From positions 1-64,000 of the forward strand of contig NZ_PDOC01000018.1 in NCBI RefSeq assembly GCF_002760655.1: a stretch of 64,000 nt of DNA, given 5' to 3'. Below are positions 35,252-45,486 of the stretch, in pieces (the first letter of the stretch is position 1; each line of letters begins with the position of its first letter). The position numbers were made by a program, and so were the translations under genes. The stretch comes from Massilia eurypsychrophila. Its GTDB lineage: Bacteria; Pseudomonadota; Gammaproteobacteria; Burkholderiales; Burkholderiaceae_D. The notes below the pieces were generated by a model. The model was not told where the DNA came from. It worked only from the letters and a program-made list of their open reading frames with translations, and did not search any database.

Positions 35252-36217
35252 ATGTCGACGTCATGCCTGACCGAATCGAAACGCCCCCACGCCAGCGCGG
35301 CTGTATTAGCCGAACTCGATGCCGGCCTGCGCGCCACCAGCGCCTGCATCTCGCCCAAATTCCTGTACGACGCACTCGGCTCGCGCCTGTTCGAGGCGAT
35401 CTGCGAACTGCCTGAATATTATCCGACCCGCACCGAGGCAACTATCTTCGAGCGCCATGGCGCCGAGATGGCGCGCGCGATCGGCGCCGGCGCCACCCTG
35501 ATCGACCTTGGCGCCGGCAACTGCGCCAAGGCGGCGCGCCTGTTCCCGCTGCTGCACCCGTCGCAGTACGTGGCGATCGACATTTCGGCCGACTTTTTGC
35601 GCGAGTCGATCGAGCGCCTGCAGCAGCGCTTCCCGCATATTGAAATGACCGGCCTCGGTCTCGATTTTTCCACCGCACTCGAACTGCCCGACACCGTGCG
35701 CCAGCAAAAGCGGCTGTTCTTCTACCCCGGTTCGTCGATCGGCAATTTCGCGCCCGAACAGGCGCGCGCCTTTTTGCGCCGCGCGCGCGCCGAATGCGAC
35801 GACGATGGCGGCCTGCTGATCGGCATCGACCTGGTCAAGGACAGCGCCACCCTGGACGCGGCCTACGACGACGCGCTGGGCGTCACGGCCGCGTTCAACC
35901 TGAACATGCTGCGCCACATAAACCACCTGGCCGGCGCCGACTTCGACGTGCGGCAATGGCGCCACAGCGGCGCCTACAACGGCGCCGAGCAGCGCATCGA
36001 AATGCACCTCGAAGCGCGCGAGGCGCTGTCGGTGCGCTGGCACGGCGGCGAGCGCGCGTTTGCCCGCGGCGAGCGTATCCACACCGAGAACAGCTACAAG
36101 TACCGCCAGAGCGATGCGGTCGGTCTGCTCGAGCAGGGCGGCTTCCAGGCCACCCGCGTGTGGACCGACGCCGCCGGCTGGTTCGCGGTGATCCACGCGC
36201 GCGCCATTGCCGACTGA
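35252..36217 (+). CDS. egtD: L-histidine N-alpha-methyltransferase EgtD (321 aa)
   Basis: EgtD trimethylates histidine with SAM to hercynine, the precursor of ergothioneine and selenoneine. Signatures are SPKFLYDALGSRLFEAICEL, LPEYYPTRTEATIF, LIDLGAGNCAKAARLFPLL (SAM loop), FFYPGSSIGNFAPEQARAFL and IHTENSYKYR. Length is typical. The next gene is egtB 13 nt downstream, and the Se-type importer diverges upstream. The ribosome site at 35252 is weak. Confidence 0.95.
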   Translation: MSTSCLTESKRPHASAAVLAELDAGLRATSACISPKFLYDALGSRLFEAICELPEYYPTRTEATIFERHGAEMARAIGAGATLIDLGAGNCAKAARLFPLLHPSQYVAIDISADFLRESIERLQQRFPHIEMTGLGLDFSTALELPDTVRQQKRLFFYPGSSIGNFAPEQARAFLRRARAECDDDGGLLIGIDLVKDSATLDAAYDDALGVTAAFNLNMLRHINHLAGADFDVRQWRHSGAYNGAEQRIEMHLEAREALSVRWHGGERAFARGERIHTENSYKYRQSDAVGLLEQGGFQATRVWTDAAGWFAVIHARAIAD

Positions 36218-36230
36218 AGCGCAGGCCGCG

Positions 36231-37420
<1,190 letters not shown>

Positions 37421-37421
<1 letters not shown>

Positions 37422-38353
37422 TGACCGTCCACCTGCCGCAGATCGAGATTCTCAACCGCCGCGCCAACGCCTACATCCTCGCCCATCCGCTCGCGTTCGT
37501 GTGGCAGGTCCTGAAGGGCTTCCGCGCCAACCAGGGTTTGCTGCTGGCCGGCGCGGTGGCGTATTACGCCTTGCTGTCGATCGTGCCGTTCCTGATGCTG
37601 GTGGTGGTGGCGCTGTCGCACTTCATCGACCAGGCCGAACTGCTGCTCACGCTGCGCCGCTATCTCGAGTACCTGGTGCCGGGACAGTCGGAGTCGATCA
37701 CCGCCGAGGTGGCGCACTTCCTCGAGAACCGCAACCTGATTACCTGGGTGCTCGGCGGCACCATGCTGTTTTTCAGTTCGCTCGCCTTCACGGTGCTGGA
37801 AAACGCGATGAGCGTGATCTTCATCCATCGGGTGGCGATCCGGCGCCGTCACTTCCTGGTGTCGGCGGTGCTGCCTTACTGCTACATCGTCGCGCTCGGC
37901 GCCGGCATCATGCTCGTCACCCTGGTGGCCGGCAGTCTGCAGGTGATGGGGACGGAGAGCGTGCGTCTGTTCGGCTACAACTGGTCGCTCGGCGGCGTGT
38001 CCGGCGCGCTGCTGTACCTGCTGGGGCTGGGCGGCGAAATCCTCGTGCTCACGTCAATCTACATGGTGATGCCGGTGGGCCGGCTGTCGCTGTCGCACGC
38101 GCTGATCGGCGGCATCACCGCGGCGCTGCTGTGGGAAGTGGCGCGGCGCGTGCTGGTCTGGTATTTCTCCACCTTGTCGCAGGTGAACGTGGTGTACGGC
38201 TCGATGACGACGGCCATCGTCGTCATGTTCAGCCTGGAAATCGGCGCCACCTTGCTGCTGCTCGGCGCCCAGGTGATCTCCGAATACGAGCGGGCAGGGA
38301 AGGACCAGATGGACGAGGAGCCGGAGCCGATGCAGACCTATCCCGAAAAATAA
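37421..38353 (+). CDS. yihY: YihY/BrkB-family membrane protein (310 aa)
   Basis: Six membrane helices. Family signatures are GAVAYYALLSIVPFLMLVVV, FTVLENAMSVIFIHRV, GALLYLLGLGGE and YGSMTTAIVVMFSLEIGATL. It overlaps the egtB stop (TAATG), so it is translated from the egtDB mRNA. YihY proteins have no settled function (the old RNase BN assignment was wrong). Its place in the operon may be chance or may hint at transport of a thiol or selenium compound. Confidence 0.88.
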
Positions 38354-38693
38354 TTTGCTGCGGCGCACAAAATAGTGATACACTTCGTTTTGTGCTGCAG
38401 TTCGTTCGCGATTTGCACCACGCCCCAGGCGCTGCGCCTCGATAACGGCACGTGTAATGCTGTGATTCGTAGATAGTCGCAAAAGACTGGGTTTGTAATT
38501 CCGAATACGTTGGTCGATTTACATATCAACGCACCACGCAGATAGCATGGGCGCCTGAGACACGATTAAAGCATTGGTAATACATTGGAACAGAGCTCGC
38601 TTCGGCGAGCTTTTTTTTCGCCTGAACGGTTTGTGCGCGCGCTTCGCGGCGGTGATGTTAAAGTCGCCACTAATTCCACTTAGCAAAGTAGCC
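38354..38693 (+). other. Intergenic region with strong terminator; possible small RNA
   Basis: There is no convincing ORF. An imperfect inverted repeat at 38357-38399 (GCGCACAAAA / TTTTGTGCTGC) follows yihY but lacks a T tract. About 195 bp later, a textbook terminator stands at 38594-38619. Either yihY has a long 3' UTR or an independent sRNA lies around 38400-38619. No known RNA family was recognised. Confidence 0.35.
38594..38619 (+). terminator. Strong Rho-independent terminator
   Basis: The stem AGCTCGC-TTCG-GCGAGCT followed by eight T. Confidence 0.92.
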
Positions 38694-39437
38694 ATGAAAC
38701 CCTTCCGCAGCATTGTCTTCGACCTGTACGGTACTCTGTACGATGTCCATTCCGTCGCTGGCATCTGCGACCAGGCGTTTCCCGGCAAGGGCGCGGCGAT
38801 CTCCCAGTTGTGGCGCCAGAAGCAGCTCGAATACACCTGGCTGCGCAGCTTGATGGATCGCTACGTCAACTTCGAAGCGCTGACCGACGACGCGCTGCGC
38901 TTCACCTGCACCGCGCTCGGATTGACGCTGGAAGAAGACATGGCGCGCGTGCTCGGCGACCTGTACCTGCAGTTGCTGCCGCACGAGGAAATGCCGGCGA
39001 CGCTGCACCGTCTGAAAGATGCCGGCATCCCGCTCGGGATCATCTCGAACGGGTCGCATAAATCGATTGCCCAGGTGGTGAACAATTCGAGCATGGGCTG
39101 GGCCTTTGACGAGCTGATCAGCGTGGAGGATGTGCAGGTGTTCAAGCCGCATCCGAAAGTGTACGAACTGGCCGCGCGGCGCATGGGGCATTCGCGCGAG
39201 CACATTTTGTTCGTCTCGGCCAACGGCTGGGACGCGAGCGGCGCCAGCCTGTTCGGCTATCCGACTTGCTGGGTCAACCGCACGCTCGGCGCCTTCGACG
39301 TGCTGGGCGCGACGCCGACGGTGGTGACCGAGAACCTGACCGCGATGGCGGACTGGGTGCTGGAGGATTGGGACGGGATTCCGGAGATTTCTGAAGGCGA
39401 TGCAGCCGGGGACGCGGCGACGCGTCCCGATGCTTAA
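38694..39437 (+). CDS. HAD-family (S)-2-haloacid dehalogenase type (247 aa)
   Basis: Motif I FDLYGTLYDVHSV (nucleophile Asp near residue 9), motif II LGIISNGSHKSI, motif III K in FKPHPKVYEL, and the type II signature LFVSANGWDASGASLFGYPT followed by WVNR. These match L-2-haloacid dehalogenase (haloacid dehalogenase type II). ATG 38694 (MKPFRSIVFDLYG) is chosen; the longer frame crosses the terminator at 38594. The physiological substrate is not clear. Confidence 0.88.
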   Translation: MKPFRSIVFDLYGTLYDVHSVAGICDQAFPGKGAAISQLWRQKQLEYTWLRSLMDRYVNFEALTDDALRFTCTALGLTLEEDMARVLGDLYLQLLPHEEMPATLHRLKDAGIPLGIISNGSHKSIAQVVNNSSMGWAFDELISVEDVQVFKPHPKVYELAARRMGHSREHILFVSANGWDASGASLFGYPTCWVNRTLGAFDVLGATPTVVTENLTAMADWVLEDWDGIPEISEGDAAGDAATRPDA

Positions 39438-39443
39438 GGATCG

Positions 39444-39896
39444 CTACACCTTGAAGGGGTTTTGTATCGTCAGCCGGTTCTCTATGATTTGACCATGCTG
39501 CATATCCTCAGAATAGAAGACAGCACACCCACTTTCGATGGCCGCAGCCAGCAACAACGCGTCGTAAAAGTGAAACCGATACTTATCGTGCAGAAAAATT
39601 CCTCGCTTGTGGACAGCTAACGTCAAAGGCAGAATATCGGCACTTAGCAATTGAAGAGCCGACAGCATCTCCTTTGTTTTCAGCCAGTTGAATCCTTTAC
39701 GCAAGGCGATATTGCAAAGCTCGTTACAGACTTGTACTCCTATGGCAATGTCGCTGCTCTGAAGCAGGCGAAGAGTGATTTCCCCTTTGCGATTGGCCTC
39801 CGCTTCAGCTTGCGATAATTTCGCGCCGGGCAGCGGCTCCTTCCCTTGGAGAATATAGACTAGCGTGTTTGTATCTAGAAAGCACTTAGCGCTCAT
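39444..39896 (-). CDS. vapC: PIN-domain toxin, VapC type (150 aa)
   Basis: A PIN-fold ribonuclease of a type II toxin-antitoxin pair. Acidic residues are in CFLDTNTLVYIL, CNELCNIALR and RFHFYDALLLAAAIESGC, with SEDMQHGQ near the end. The start at 39896 overlaps the antitoxin stop by 11 nt, the usual coupled arrangement. The GC content is lower than in neighbouring genes, fitting acquisition. It is convergent with the HAD gene, 6 bp apart. Confidence 0.88.
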   Translation of the reverse strand: MSAKCFLDTNTLVYILQGKEPLPGAKLSQAEAEANRKGEITLRLLQSSDIAIGVQVCNELCNIALRKGFNWLKTKEMLSALQLLSADILPLTLAVHKRGIFLHDKYRFHFYDALLLAAAIESGCAVFYSEDMQHGQIIENRLTIQNPFKV

Positions 39897-40116
39897 TCGC
39901 TTCAATGCGATCAAACTTAAAGTCGCTTGGGATCGTACCGCGCAGAGCCCGCAGACGAGCAATAAGTTCAGAGCGTGTTGGGCTCTTGATGACTTCGAAA
40001 GTACGCTCGCCGGCGATCTCGATAGAAATAGTGTCGCCTTCTTTCAGATCCAAAGCCTGCACCACGCTCGACGGAAGACGTACCGCGAGACTGTTACCCC
40101 ACTTCGCAACTTGCAT
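39886..40116 (-). CDS. vapB: AbrB/MazE-type antitoxin (76 aa)
   Basis: MQVAKWGNSLAVRLPSSVVQ is the swapped-hairpin DNA-binding domain of AbrB/MazE/VapB antitoxins. The C-terminus would wrap the VapC toxin. AGGAGG stands before the ATG at 40116. The inverted repeat upstream (40137-40162) is probably its operator. Confidence 0.88.
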   Translation of the reverse strand: MQVAKWGNSLAVRLPSSVVQALDLKEGDTISIEIAGERTFEVIKSPTRSELIARLRALRGTIPSDFKFDRIEANER

Positions 40117-40136
40117 TCTGCCTCCTGGAGTGATTC

Positions 40137-40162
40137 GATACACATCGTTTTAACGGTGTATC
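40137..40162. promoter_or_regulatory. Candidate autoregulatory operator of vapBC
   Basis: GATACAC (40137-40143) and GTGTATC (40156-40162) form a perfect 7-bp inverted repeat with 12-bp spacer, about 20 bp upstream of the antitoxin ATG. TA pairs of this type repress their own promoter. Confidence 0.6.
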
Positions 40163-40200
40163 CAGACTAAGCGTAGCGAAGTAAAAGTCAAGCGGGTTTC

Positions 40201-41409
40201 CTATTTCGCTGCACGTCTTTCGATATTGGGCAACAGGACAGTCAACATGCCCAGCAGCGGCAGGTACGAGCAGATCTGGTAGACGAAGGCGATGCCGTAG
40301 ACGTCCGCCATTTTTCCCATCGCCGCGGCGCCGATGCCGCTGATGCCGAACATCAGGCCGAAGAAGATGCCGGCGATCATGCCGACGTTGCCGGGCACCA
40401 GTTCCTGCGCAAACACCACGATCGCCGAGAACGCCGACGAAATCACGAAGCCGATGATCACGGTCAGCGCGGCGCTCCAGAACAAGTTCGCATACGGCAG
40501 CGCCAGGGTGAACGGCGCGGCCCCGAGGATCGAAATCCAGATGACGCGCTTGCGCCCGATGCGGTCGCCGATCGGCCCGCCGAGGAAGGTGCCGGCCGCC
40601 ACCGCGGCAAGGAACAGGAACAGATAGATCTGCGCACTGGCGACCGACAGCGAGAATTTCTCGATCAGGTAGAACGTGTAGTAGCTGGTCAGGCTGGACA
40701 TGTACAGGTACTTCGAGAACACCAGGAATGCCAGCACCATGAGCGCGCGGACGATCTGCTTGCGCGACAGCTGAGGTCCGTGGCCCGCGCCGGTCTTGCG
40801 CTGGAACGTCAGCAGGTGATTCTTGTACCAGCGCGACACGCCATACAGCACGCTGATCGCCAGTACCGCCACCAGCGCGAACCAGGCGATATTGCCCTGG
40901 CCGCGGCCGACGACGATGGCGGCCGCCAGCAGCGGGCCGAGCGCGCTGCCGGCATTGCCGCCGACCTGGAACAGCGACTGCGCAAAACCGTAGCGCGTAC
41001 CGGACGCCATGCGCGCCACGCGCGAGGCCTCCGGGTGGAAGGCCGAGGAGCCGATGCCGATCAGCCCCGCGGCCATCAACAGGGTAGGGAAGGTATCGAC
41101 CACCGCCAGCATGAGCACGCCTAGCAAGGTGAAGCACATGCCGATCGGCAGCAGGAACGGGATCGGACGGCGGTCGGTGTACAGGCCGATCCACGGTTGC
41201 AGCAGCGACGCGGTGCACTGGAACGTCAGCGTGATCAGGCCGACCTGGGTGAAGGTCAGGCCGAACTGCTCCTTGAGCATCGGGTAGATGGCCGGCAGCA
41301 CCGCCTGGATCAGGTCGTTGAGGAGGTGGACGAAGGCGACTGCGCCGAGGATGCGCATGACGGTGACTGGTGCGGCGGGGGTTGGGTTTATGGCGGGGGA
41401 GATGCTCAT
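40201..41409 (-). CDS. fsr: MFS exporter, Fsr (fosmidomycin resistance) type (402 aa)
   Basis: Twelve membrane helices. Typical Fsr segments are HLLNDLIQAVLPAIYPMLKE, GIGSSAFHPEASRVARMASG and FAQSLFQVGGNAGSALGPLL, followed by a central cytoplasmic loop and FLGGPIGDRIGRKRVIW. Likely a drug/proton antiporter; the natural substrate is not known. The ribosome site at 41409 is weak. A GGGGTCAG-type inverted repeat lies just upstream (41463-41496). Confidence 0.85.
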   Translation of the reverse strand: MSISPAINPTPAAPVTVMRILGAVAFVHLLNDLIQAVLPAIYPMLKEQFGLTFTQVGLITLTFQCTASLLQPWIGLYTDRRPIPFLLPIGMCFTLLGVLMLAVVDTFPTLLMAAGLIGIGSSAFHPEASRVARMASGTRYGFAQSLFQVGGNAGSALGPLLAAAIVVGRGQGNIAWFALVAVLAISVLYGVSRWYKNHLLTFQRKTGAGHGPQLSRKQIVRALMVLAFLVFSKYLYMSSLTSYYTFYLIEKFSLSVASAQIYLFLFLAAVAAGTFLGGPIGDRIGRKRVIWISILGAAPFTLALPYANLFWSAALTVIIGFVISSAFSAIVVFAQELVPGNVGMIAGIFFGLMFGISGIGAAAMGKMADVYGIAFVYQICSYLPLLGMLTVLLPNIERRAAK

Positions 41410-41462
41410 GAAGATACTTAGGTGAGGCGCCGGACCACGGGTTGCGGACGCCGGCTAAACCG

Positions 41463-41496
41463 GAGTCTGACCCCAAGACCGGGTCAGACCCCTTTT
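41463..41496. repeat. GGGTCAGAC inverted repeat
   Basis: GTCTGACCC (41465-41473) and GGGTCAGAC (41481-41489), followed by CCCTTTT. It lies 8 bp past the stop of the ABC-2 permease gene and has the same core as the MITE at 22682. Confidence 0.7.
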
Positions 41497-41504
41497 GATA
41501 TTTT

Positions 41505-42266
41505 TTAGGCGCGGAGGCGGTAGCCGGTTTTGAAGATCCACCAGATCAGACCCATGCACACGGCCAGCAAGGCGATTGCCACCGCGGCGCTGAGCGCGAC
41601 GCTGACGTCGGAAACGCCGTAGAAACTCCAGCGAAAGCCACTGATCAGGTACACCACGGGGTTGAATAGCGCGACCTTTTGCCAGAACGGCGGCAACATG
41701 CTCAGCGAATAGAAACTGCCGCCGAGGAAGGACAACGGCGTGATGATGAGCATCGGCACGATCTGGATCTTTTCGAAACCGTCAGCCCAGATGCCGATGA
41801 TGAAACCGAGCATGCTGAAGGCAACCGAGGTCAGCACCAGGAACAGCAGCATCCACACCGGATGGACGATTTCGAACGGCACGAACAGGCGTGCCGTCAG
41901 TAATATCAGCAGGCCGAGGATGACCGACTTGCTGGCAGCCGCGCCGACATAGCCGAGCACGATCTCGGTGGCGGAAATGGGCGCCGACAAGATCTCGTAG
42001 ATGGTGCCGGAAAACTTGGGCATGTAGATGCCGAACGAGGCGTTGGCCACGCTCTGGGTCATCAGCGACATCATGATAAGGCCTGGCACGATGAAGGCGC
42101 CGTACGGCACGCCGTCGACCTGCACCATGCGCGAGCCGATCGCGGCGCCGAACACGACGAAATACAGCGACGTCGAAATCACCGGCGAGGCAATGCTCTG
42201 CATCAGCGTGCGCCAGGTGCGCGCCATCTCGAACATGTAGATGGAGCGGATTGCGTAAAAGTTCAT
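41505..42266 (-). CDS. ABC-2 type permease, YadH-like (253 aa)
   Basis: Six helices. The N-terminus ([20 protein letters not shown]) and the signature [39 protein letters not shown] and [20 protein letters not shown] match YadH-type exporters. It starts 6 nt after the ATPase gene stop and forms an exporter with it. Substrate unknown. Confidence 0.88.
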   Translation of the reverse strand: MNFYAIRSIYMFEMARTWRTLMQSIASPVISTSLYFVVFGAAIGSRMVQVDGVPYGAFIVPGLIMMSLMTQSVANASFGIYMPKFSGTIYEILSAPISATEIVLGYVGAAASKSVILGLLILLTARLFVPFEIVHPVWMLLFLVLTSVAFSMLGFIIGIWADGFEKIQIVPMLIITPLSFLGGSFYSLSMLPPFWQKVALFNPVVYLISGFRWSFYGVSDVSVALSAAVAIALLAVCMGLIWWIFKTGYRLRA

Positions 42267-42272
42267 GTCTGC

Positions 42273-43190
42273 TTACCCTACCAGGTTGACGAAGATGTCC
42301 TCGAGCGAGCTCTGGCTCGACTGCAAGTCCTTGAAGTCGATGCCGTGCTCGCCGAGCCGGCGCAGCAGGTCGGCGATGCCGGTCTGTTCGCTCTGGGCGT
42401 CGAAGGTGTAGACCAGCTCGGTGCCGTCGGCCGATAGCGCCAATGGCATGCCGGCCAGCGCCGGCGGAATCGCCGCCAGCGGGTGTTGCAGGTGCAGGGT
42501 CAGCTGCTTCTTGCCGAGCTTTTCCATCAGCGCCGACTTGTCCTCGACCAGGATGATCTCTCCCTTGCGGATGACGCCGATGCGGTCGGCCATCTCTTCG
42601 GCTTCCTCGATGTAGTGGGTGGTCAGGATGATCGTCACGCCCTGGTCGCGCAAGCCGCGCACCATTTCCCACATGTCGCGCCGCAGCACGACGTCGACGC
42701 CGGCGGTCGGCTCATCGAGGAACAGGATTTGCGGCTCGTGCGACAGCGCCTTGGCAATCATCACGCGCCGCTTCATGCCGCCCGACAGCGCCATGATGCG
42801 GGCGTCCTTCTTGTCCCACAGCGACAGCTGGCGCAGCAGTTTTTCGATGTGGGCGGGATTTGGCGGCTTGCCGAAGATGCCGCGCGACAGGCTGACGGTG
42901 GCCCACACGCTTTCGAAGGCGTCGGTGGCGAGCTCCTGCGGCACGAGGCCGATCTTGGCGCGCGCGGCGCGGTAGTCCTTGACGACATCGTGGCCGTCGG
43001 CAAGGATGGTGCCGCTGGTGGGATTGACGATGCCGCAGATGGCGTTGATCAGCGTGGTCTTGCCGGCGCCGTTCGGGCCGAGCAGGGCAAAGATTTCGCC
43101 GCGGCGGATCTCGAGGTCGACCGATTTGAGGGCGTGGTAGCCGCCCGAATAGGTTTTCGAGAGTTTCTGGACTGAGATGACCGCTTGCAT
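42273..43190 (-). CDS. ABC-2 exporter ATP-binding protein, YadG-like (305 aa)
   Basis: Walker [15 protein letters not shown], signature [15 protein letters not shown] and Walker [14 protein letters not shown], with the switch His in [16 protein letters not shown]. The C-terminal extension is typical of DrrA/YadG-type ATPases. AAGGAA precedes the ATG at 43190; the frame opens at 43205. In an operon with the permease. Confidence 0.9.
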   Translation of the reverse strand: MQAVISVQKLSKTYSGGYHALKSVDLEIRRGEIFALLGPNGAGKTTLINAICGIVNPTSGTILADGHDVVKDYRAARAKIGLVPQELATDAFESVWATVSLSRGIFGKPPNPAHIEKLLRQLSLWDKKDARIMALSGGMKRRVMIAKALSHEPQILFLDEPTAGVDVVLRRDMWEMVRGLRDQGVTIILTTHYIEEAEEMADRIGVIRKGEIILVEDKSALMEKLGKKQLTLHLQHPLAAIPPALAGMPLALSADGTELVYTFDAQSEQTGIADLLRRLGEHGIDFKDLQSSQSSLEDIFVNLVG

Positions 43191-43283
43191 GCGCTTCCTT
43201 GCCAATTTATCGATGGGATCGATTGTAGTGGAATTGGCGTTGCAAGGTTGGTAGGGGGTGATTATGCAAACTGGCGCAAGGGC

Positions 43284-43313
43284 ATCGGGGCCAGACCCAG
43301 GTCTGACCCCGAT
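43284..43313. repeat. GGGGTCAGACC palindrome downstream of leuA
   Basis: 14-bp arms ATCGGGGCCAGACC / GGTCTGACCCCGAT with one mismatch and a 2-nt centre. It is a further copy of the core found at 22682 and 41463, 28 bp past the leuA stop. It may act as a terminator for leuA but has no T tract. Confidence 0.65.
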
Positions 43314-43341
43314 TGAAGTTGGTCTGGCCGCGATTGAGTCG

Positions 43342-45033
43342 CTATGCCACGACAGCCGATACCGGCTCGCTCTTGACCAACGCCAGCTGCCGGTTCACCG
43401 CGCTGAGCACCGCCTTGAACGACGCCGTGACGATGTTGCTGTCGATGCCGGCGCCAAACAACGTCGGCCCGTTGGCCAGGCGCAGCTCGACATAGCAGGC
43501 CGCGCGCGCATTCGCGCCCGAGCCGATCGAGTGCTCGTGATAATCCATCAGCTTGATATCGAGCCCGAGCGCATTGACGAACGCGTCGATCGGCCCGTTA
43601 CCGCCGCCTTGCAGCTGCATCCGCTGCTGGCGGTGGGTCAGGGCGATGTCGATCTGCACCGGCTCGTCGCTGCTGGTGTCTTCGACCATCTTGTGCGAAC
43701 TGTAGGCATACGGCGCCACTTGGTCGAAATACTCGCGGCAGAAAATGTCGTGGATGTCGCGCGCGGCAATCTCGCGTCCGCTGGCGTCGGCCACCGCCTG
43801 CACCGCGCGGCTGAACTCGATCTGCAAGCGGCGCGGCAACTGCAAGCCAAATTCCTGCTCGAGCAGGTACGCCATGCCGCCCTTGCCGGACTGGCTGTTG
43901 ACGCGAATCACGGCGTCGTAGCTGCGGCCGAGGTCGGCCGGATCGATCGGCAGGTACGGCACTTCCCAGATTTCATCGGCCTTCTGCTTGGCAAAACCCT
44001 TTTTGATCGCATCCTGGTGCGAGCCGGAAAACGCAGTAAACACCAGGTCGCCGGCATACGGATGGCGTGGGTGAACCGGCAACTGATTGCATTCCTCGAC
44101 GACCTGGCGCACCGCGTCGATGTCGGAGAAATCCAGGCCCGGATGCACGCCTTGGGTGTACAGGTTCATCGCCAACGTGACGAGGTCGACATTGCCGGTG
44201 CGCTCGCCGTTGCCGAACAGGCAGCCTTCGACGCGGTCGGCGCCGGCCATCACGGCCAGCTCGGCCGAGGCGATCGCGGTGCCGCGGTCATTGTGCGGGT
44301 GTACGCTGATGACCAGCGAATCGCGCCGCGCGAGGTTGCGGCACATCCACTCGATCTGGTCGGCATATACGTTCGGCGTGCTGCACTCGACGGTGGAGGG
44401 CAGGTTGAAGATCATCTTGTTGTCCGGCGTCGGTTGCCACACGGCGCTGACGGCGTCGCAGATGTCGCGCGAAAAATCGAGCTCGGTGGTCGAGAACGAT
44501 TCCGGCGAATACTCGAAACCCCATTCGGTTTGCGGATGTTGCTTGACCAGTTCCTTGACGAGCGCGGTGCCGGTGACGGCGATCTGAATGATTTCCTCGC
44601 GCGACATGTTGAACACCACGCGGCGGAACACCGGCGCCACCGAGTTGTACAGGTGCACGATGGCGCGCTTGGCGCCGACCGCCGACTCCACCGTGCGGCG
44701 GATCAGTTCGTCGCGCGACTGGGTCAGCACGATGATGGTGACGTCGTCCGGAATGCGGTTCTCATCGACCAGCTTGCGGACGAAATCGAAGTCGGTCTGC
44801 GACGCCGACGGGAAGCCGACTTCGATTTCCTTGATGCCGATCTTGACCAGCATCTCGAAGAAACGCAGCTTCTTTTCCGGGCTCATCGGCTCGATCAGCG
44901 CCTGGTTGCCGTCGCGCAGGTCGGTGCTCATCCAGATTGGCGGGTGAGTAATGGCGCGGTCCGGCCAGGTGCGGTCGGTCAATTGGACGGGCGGGAAAGC
45001 GCGGTATTTGGCGGCTGGATTCTGCAACATCAT
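43342..45033 (-). CDS. leuA: 2-isopropylmalate synthase LeuA, long form (563 aa)
   Basis: First committed step of leucine synthesis: acetyl-CoA plus 2-oxoisovalerate gives 2-isopropylmalate. The catalytic barrel has [48 protein letters not shown]-type HxH metal ligands ([10 protein letters not shown]) and [20 protein letters not shown]. The C-terminal allosteric domain ([20 protein letters not shown]) binds leucine. AGGAG precedes ATGATG at 45033. The 5' region carries two Leu-rich short ORFs, so transcription attenuation is likely in addition to feedback inhibition. Confidence 0.95.
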   Translation of the reverse strand: MMLQNPAAKYRAFPPVQLTDRTWPDRAITHPPIWMSTDLRDGNQALIEPMSPEKKLRFFEMLVKIGIKEIEVGFPSASQTDFDFVRKLVDENRIPDDVTIIVLTQSRDELIRRTVESAVGAKRAIVHLYNSVAPVFRRVVFNMSREEIIQIAVTGTALVKELVKQHPQTEWGFEYSPESFSTTELDFSRDICDAVSAVWQPTPDNKMIFNLPSTVECSTPNVYADQIEWMCRNLARRDSLVISVHPHNDRGTAIASAELAVMAGADRVEGCLFGNGERTGNVDLVTLAMNLYTQGVHPGLDFSDIDAVRQVVEECNQLPVHPRHPYAGDLVFTAFSGSHQDAIKKGFAKQKADEIWEVPYLPIDPADLGRSYDAVIRVNSQSGKGGMAYLLEQEFGLQLPRRLQIEFSRAVQAVADASGREIAARDIHDIFCREYFDQVAPYAYSSHKMVEDTSSDEPVQIDIALTHRQQRMQLQGGGNGPIDAFVNALGLDIKLMDYHEHSIGSGANARAACYVELRLANGPTLFGAGIDSNIVTASFKAVLSAVNRQLALVKSEPVSAVVA

Positions 45034-45111
45034 GGGGTGCTCCTGGATTCGAATGGGAAATGGCCGGGGTCGGCGCGGTGTGGCTGCAGGCTGCCGGGCG
45101 GCCACGTTGCG

Positions 45112-45228
45112 CTAGGCCAGGCAACCGGTCGGTAGCGATAGCAGCAGTAGCGCAAGCGCGGGAACACCGCCGGCCATGGATGGCGGGGTCGACACGACGA
45201 ACATTGCGGATTGAGCGGTAGAAAACAT
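45112..45228 (-). CDS. Second leucine-rich short ORF in the leuA leader (38 aa)
   Basis: ATG to TAG, beginning MFSTAQSAMFVVSTPPSM and ending PALALLLLSLPTGCLA. Seven Leu codons, six of them within eight residues, three of them CTA. It lies between the first leader ORF (45297-45380) and leuA. AGG is found 8 nt before the ATG. It may be a second regulatory peptide, a second start for the same mechanism, or chance; the dense CTA codons in a genome that should avoid CTA argue against chance. Confidence 0.5.
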   Translation of the reverse strand: MFSTAQSAMFVVSTPPSMAGGVPALALLLLSLPTGCLA

Positions 45229-45296
45229 CTTGGGCCTAACTTTCCTGGGTATTACCAACGCCTGGGCGGGTTGCCGGGCGGCGCACTGCGGGTGGA

Positions 45297-45380
45297 TTAC
45301 GCGCGTGCAGCTAGTAGCGTCGCTAGCGATAGTGCGCGAGCGAGCGGTAGGGAAGTGGACAGATGCAAGGGGAAAGACAT
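45297..45380 (-). CDS. leuL: Leucine leader peptide LeuL upstream of leuA (27 aa)
   Basis: Begins MSFPLHLSTSLPLARAL and ends SLATLLAARA. Eight of 27 residues are Leu, five encoded by CTA, a codon expected to be rare at this GC. This is the pattern of ribosome-mediated attenuation leaders: stalling at Leu codons under leucine starvation would favour read-through into leuA. There is no Shine-Dalgarno box. The -10 element ends 6 nt before the ATG, so the mRNA probably starts at or next to the AUG. Confidence 0.65.
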   Translation of the reverse strand: MSFPLHLSTSLPLARALSLATLLAARA

Positions 45381-45416
45381 GGACTTACTGTAAGGGACAC
45401 GGCGCCGGCTTGTCAA
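45381..45416 (-). promoter_or_regulatory. Sigma70 promoter of the leuL-leuA transcript
   Basis: On the minus strand TTGACA (45411-45416), an 18-nt spacer, then TACAGT (45387-45392). The predicted start falls about 6-7 nt later, at the leader ATG (45380). Confidence 0.6.
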
Positions 45417-45486
45417 GCATCGCGTTGCGCCGGTGTGCAATGTTGACCGAAAAACTGTCGCCCTCGCGAACGCGCGGGCCCTATTC

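Noticed and set aside
43258-45135. 625-codon plus-strand open frame over leuA
   Set aside because: Antisense shadow of leuA, whose catalytic motifs are intact on the minus strand.
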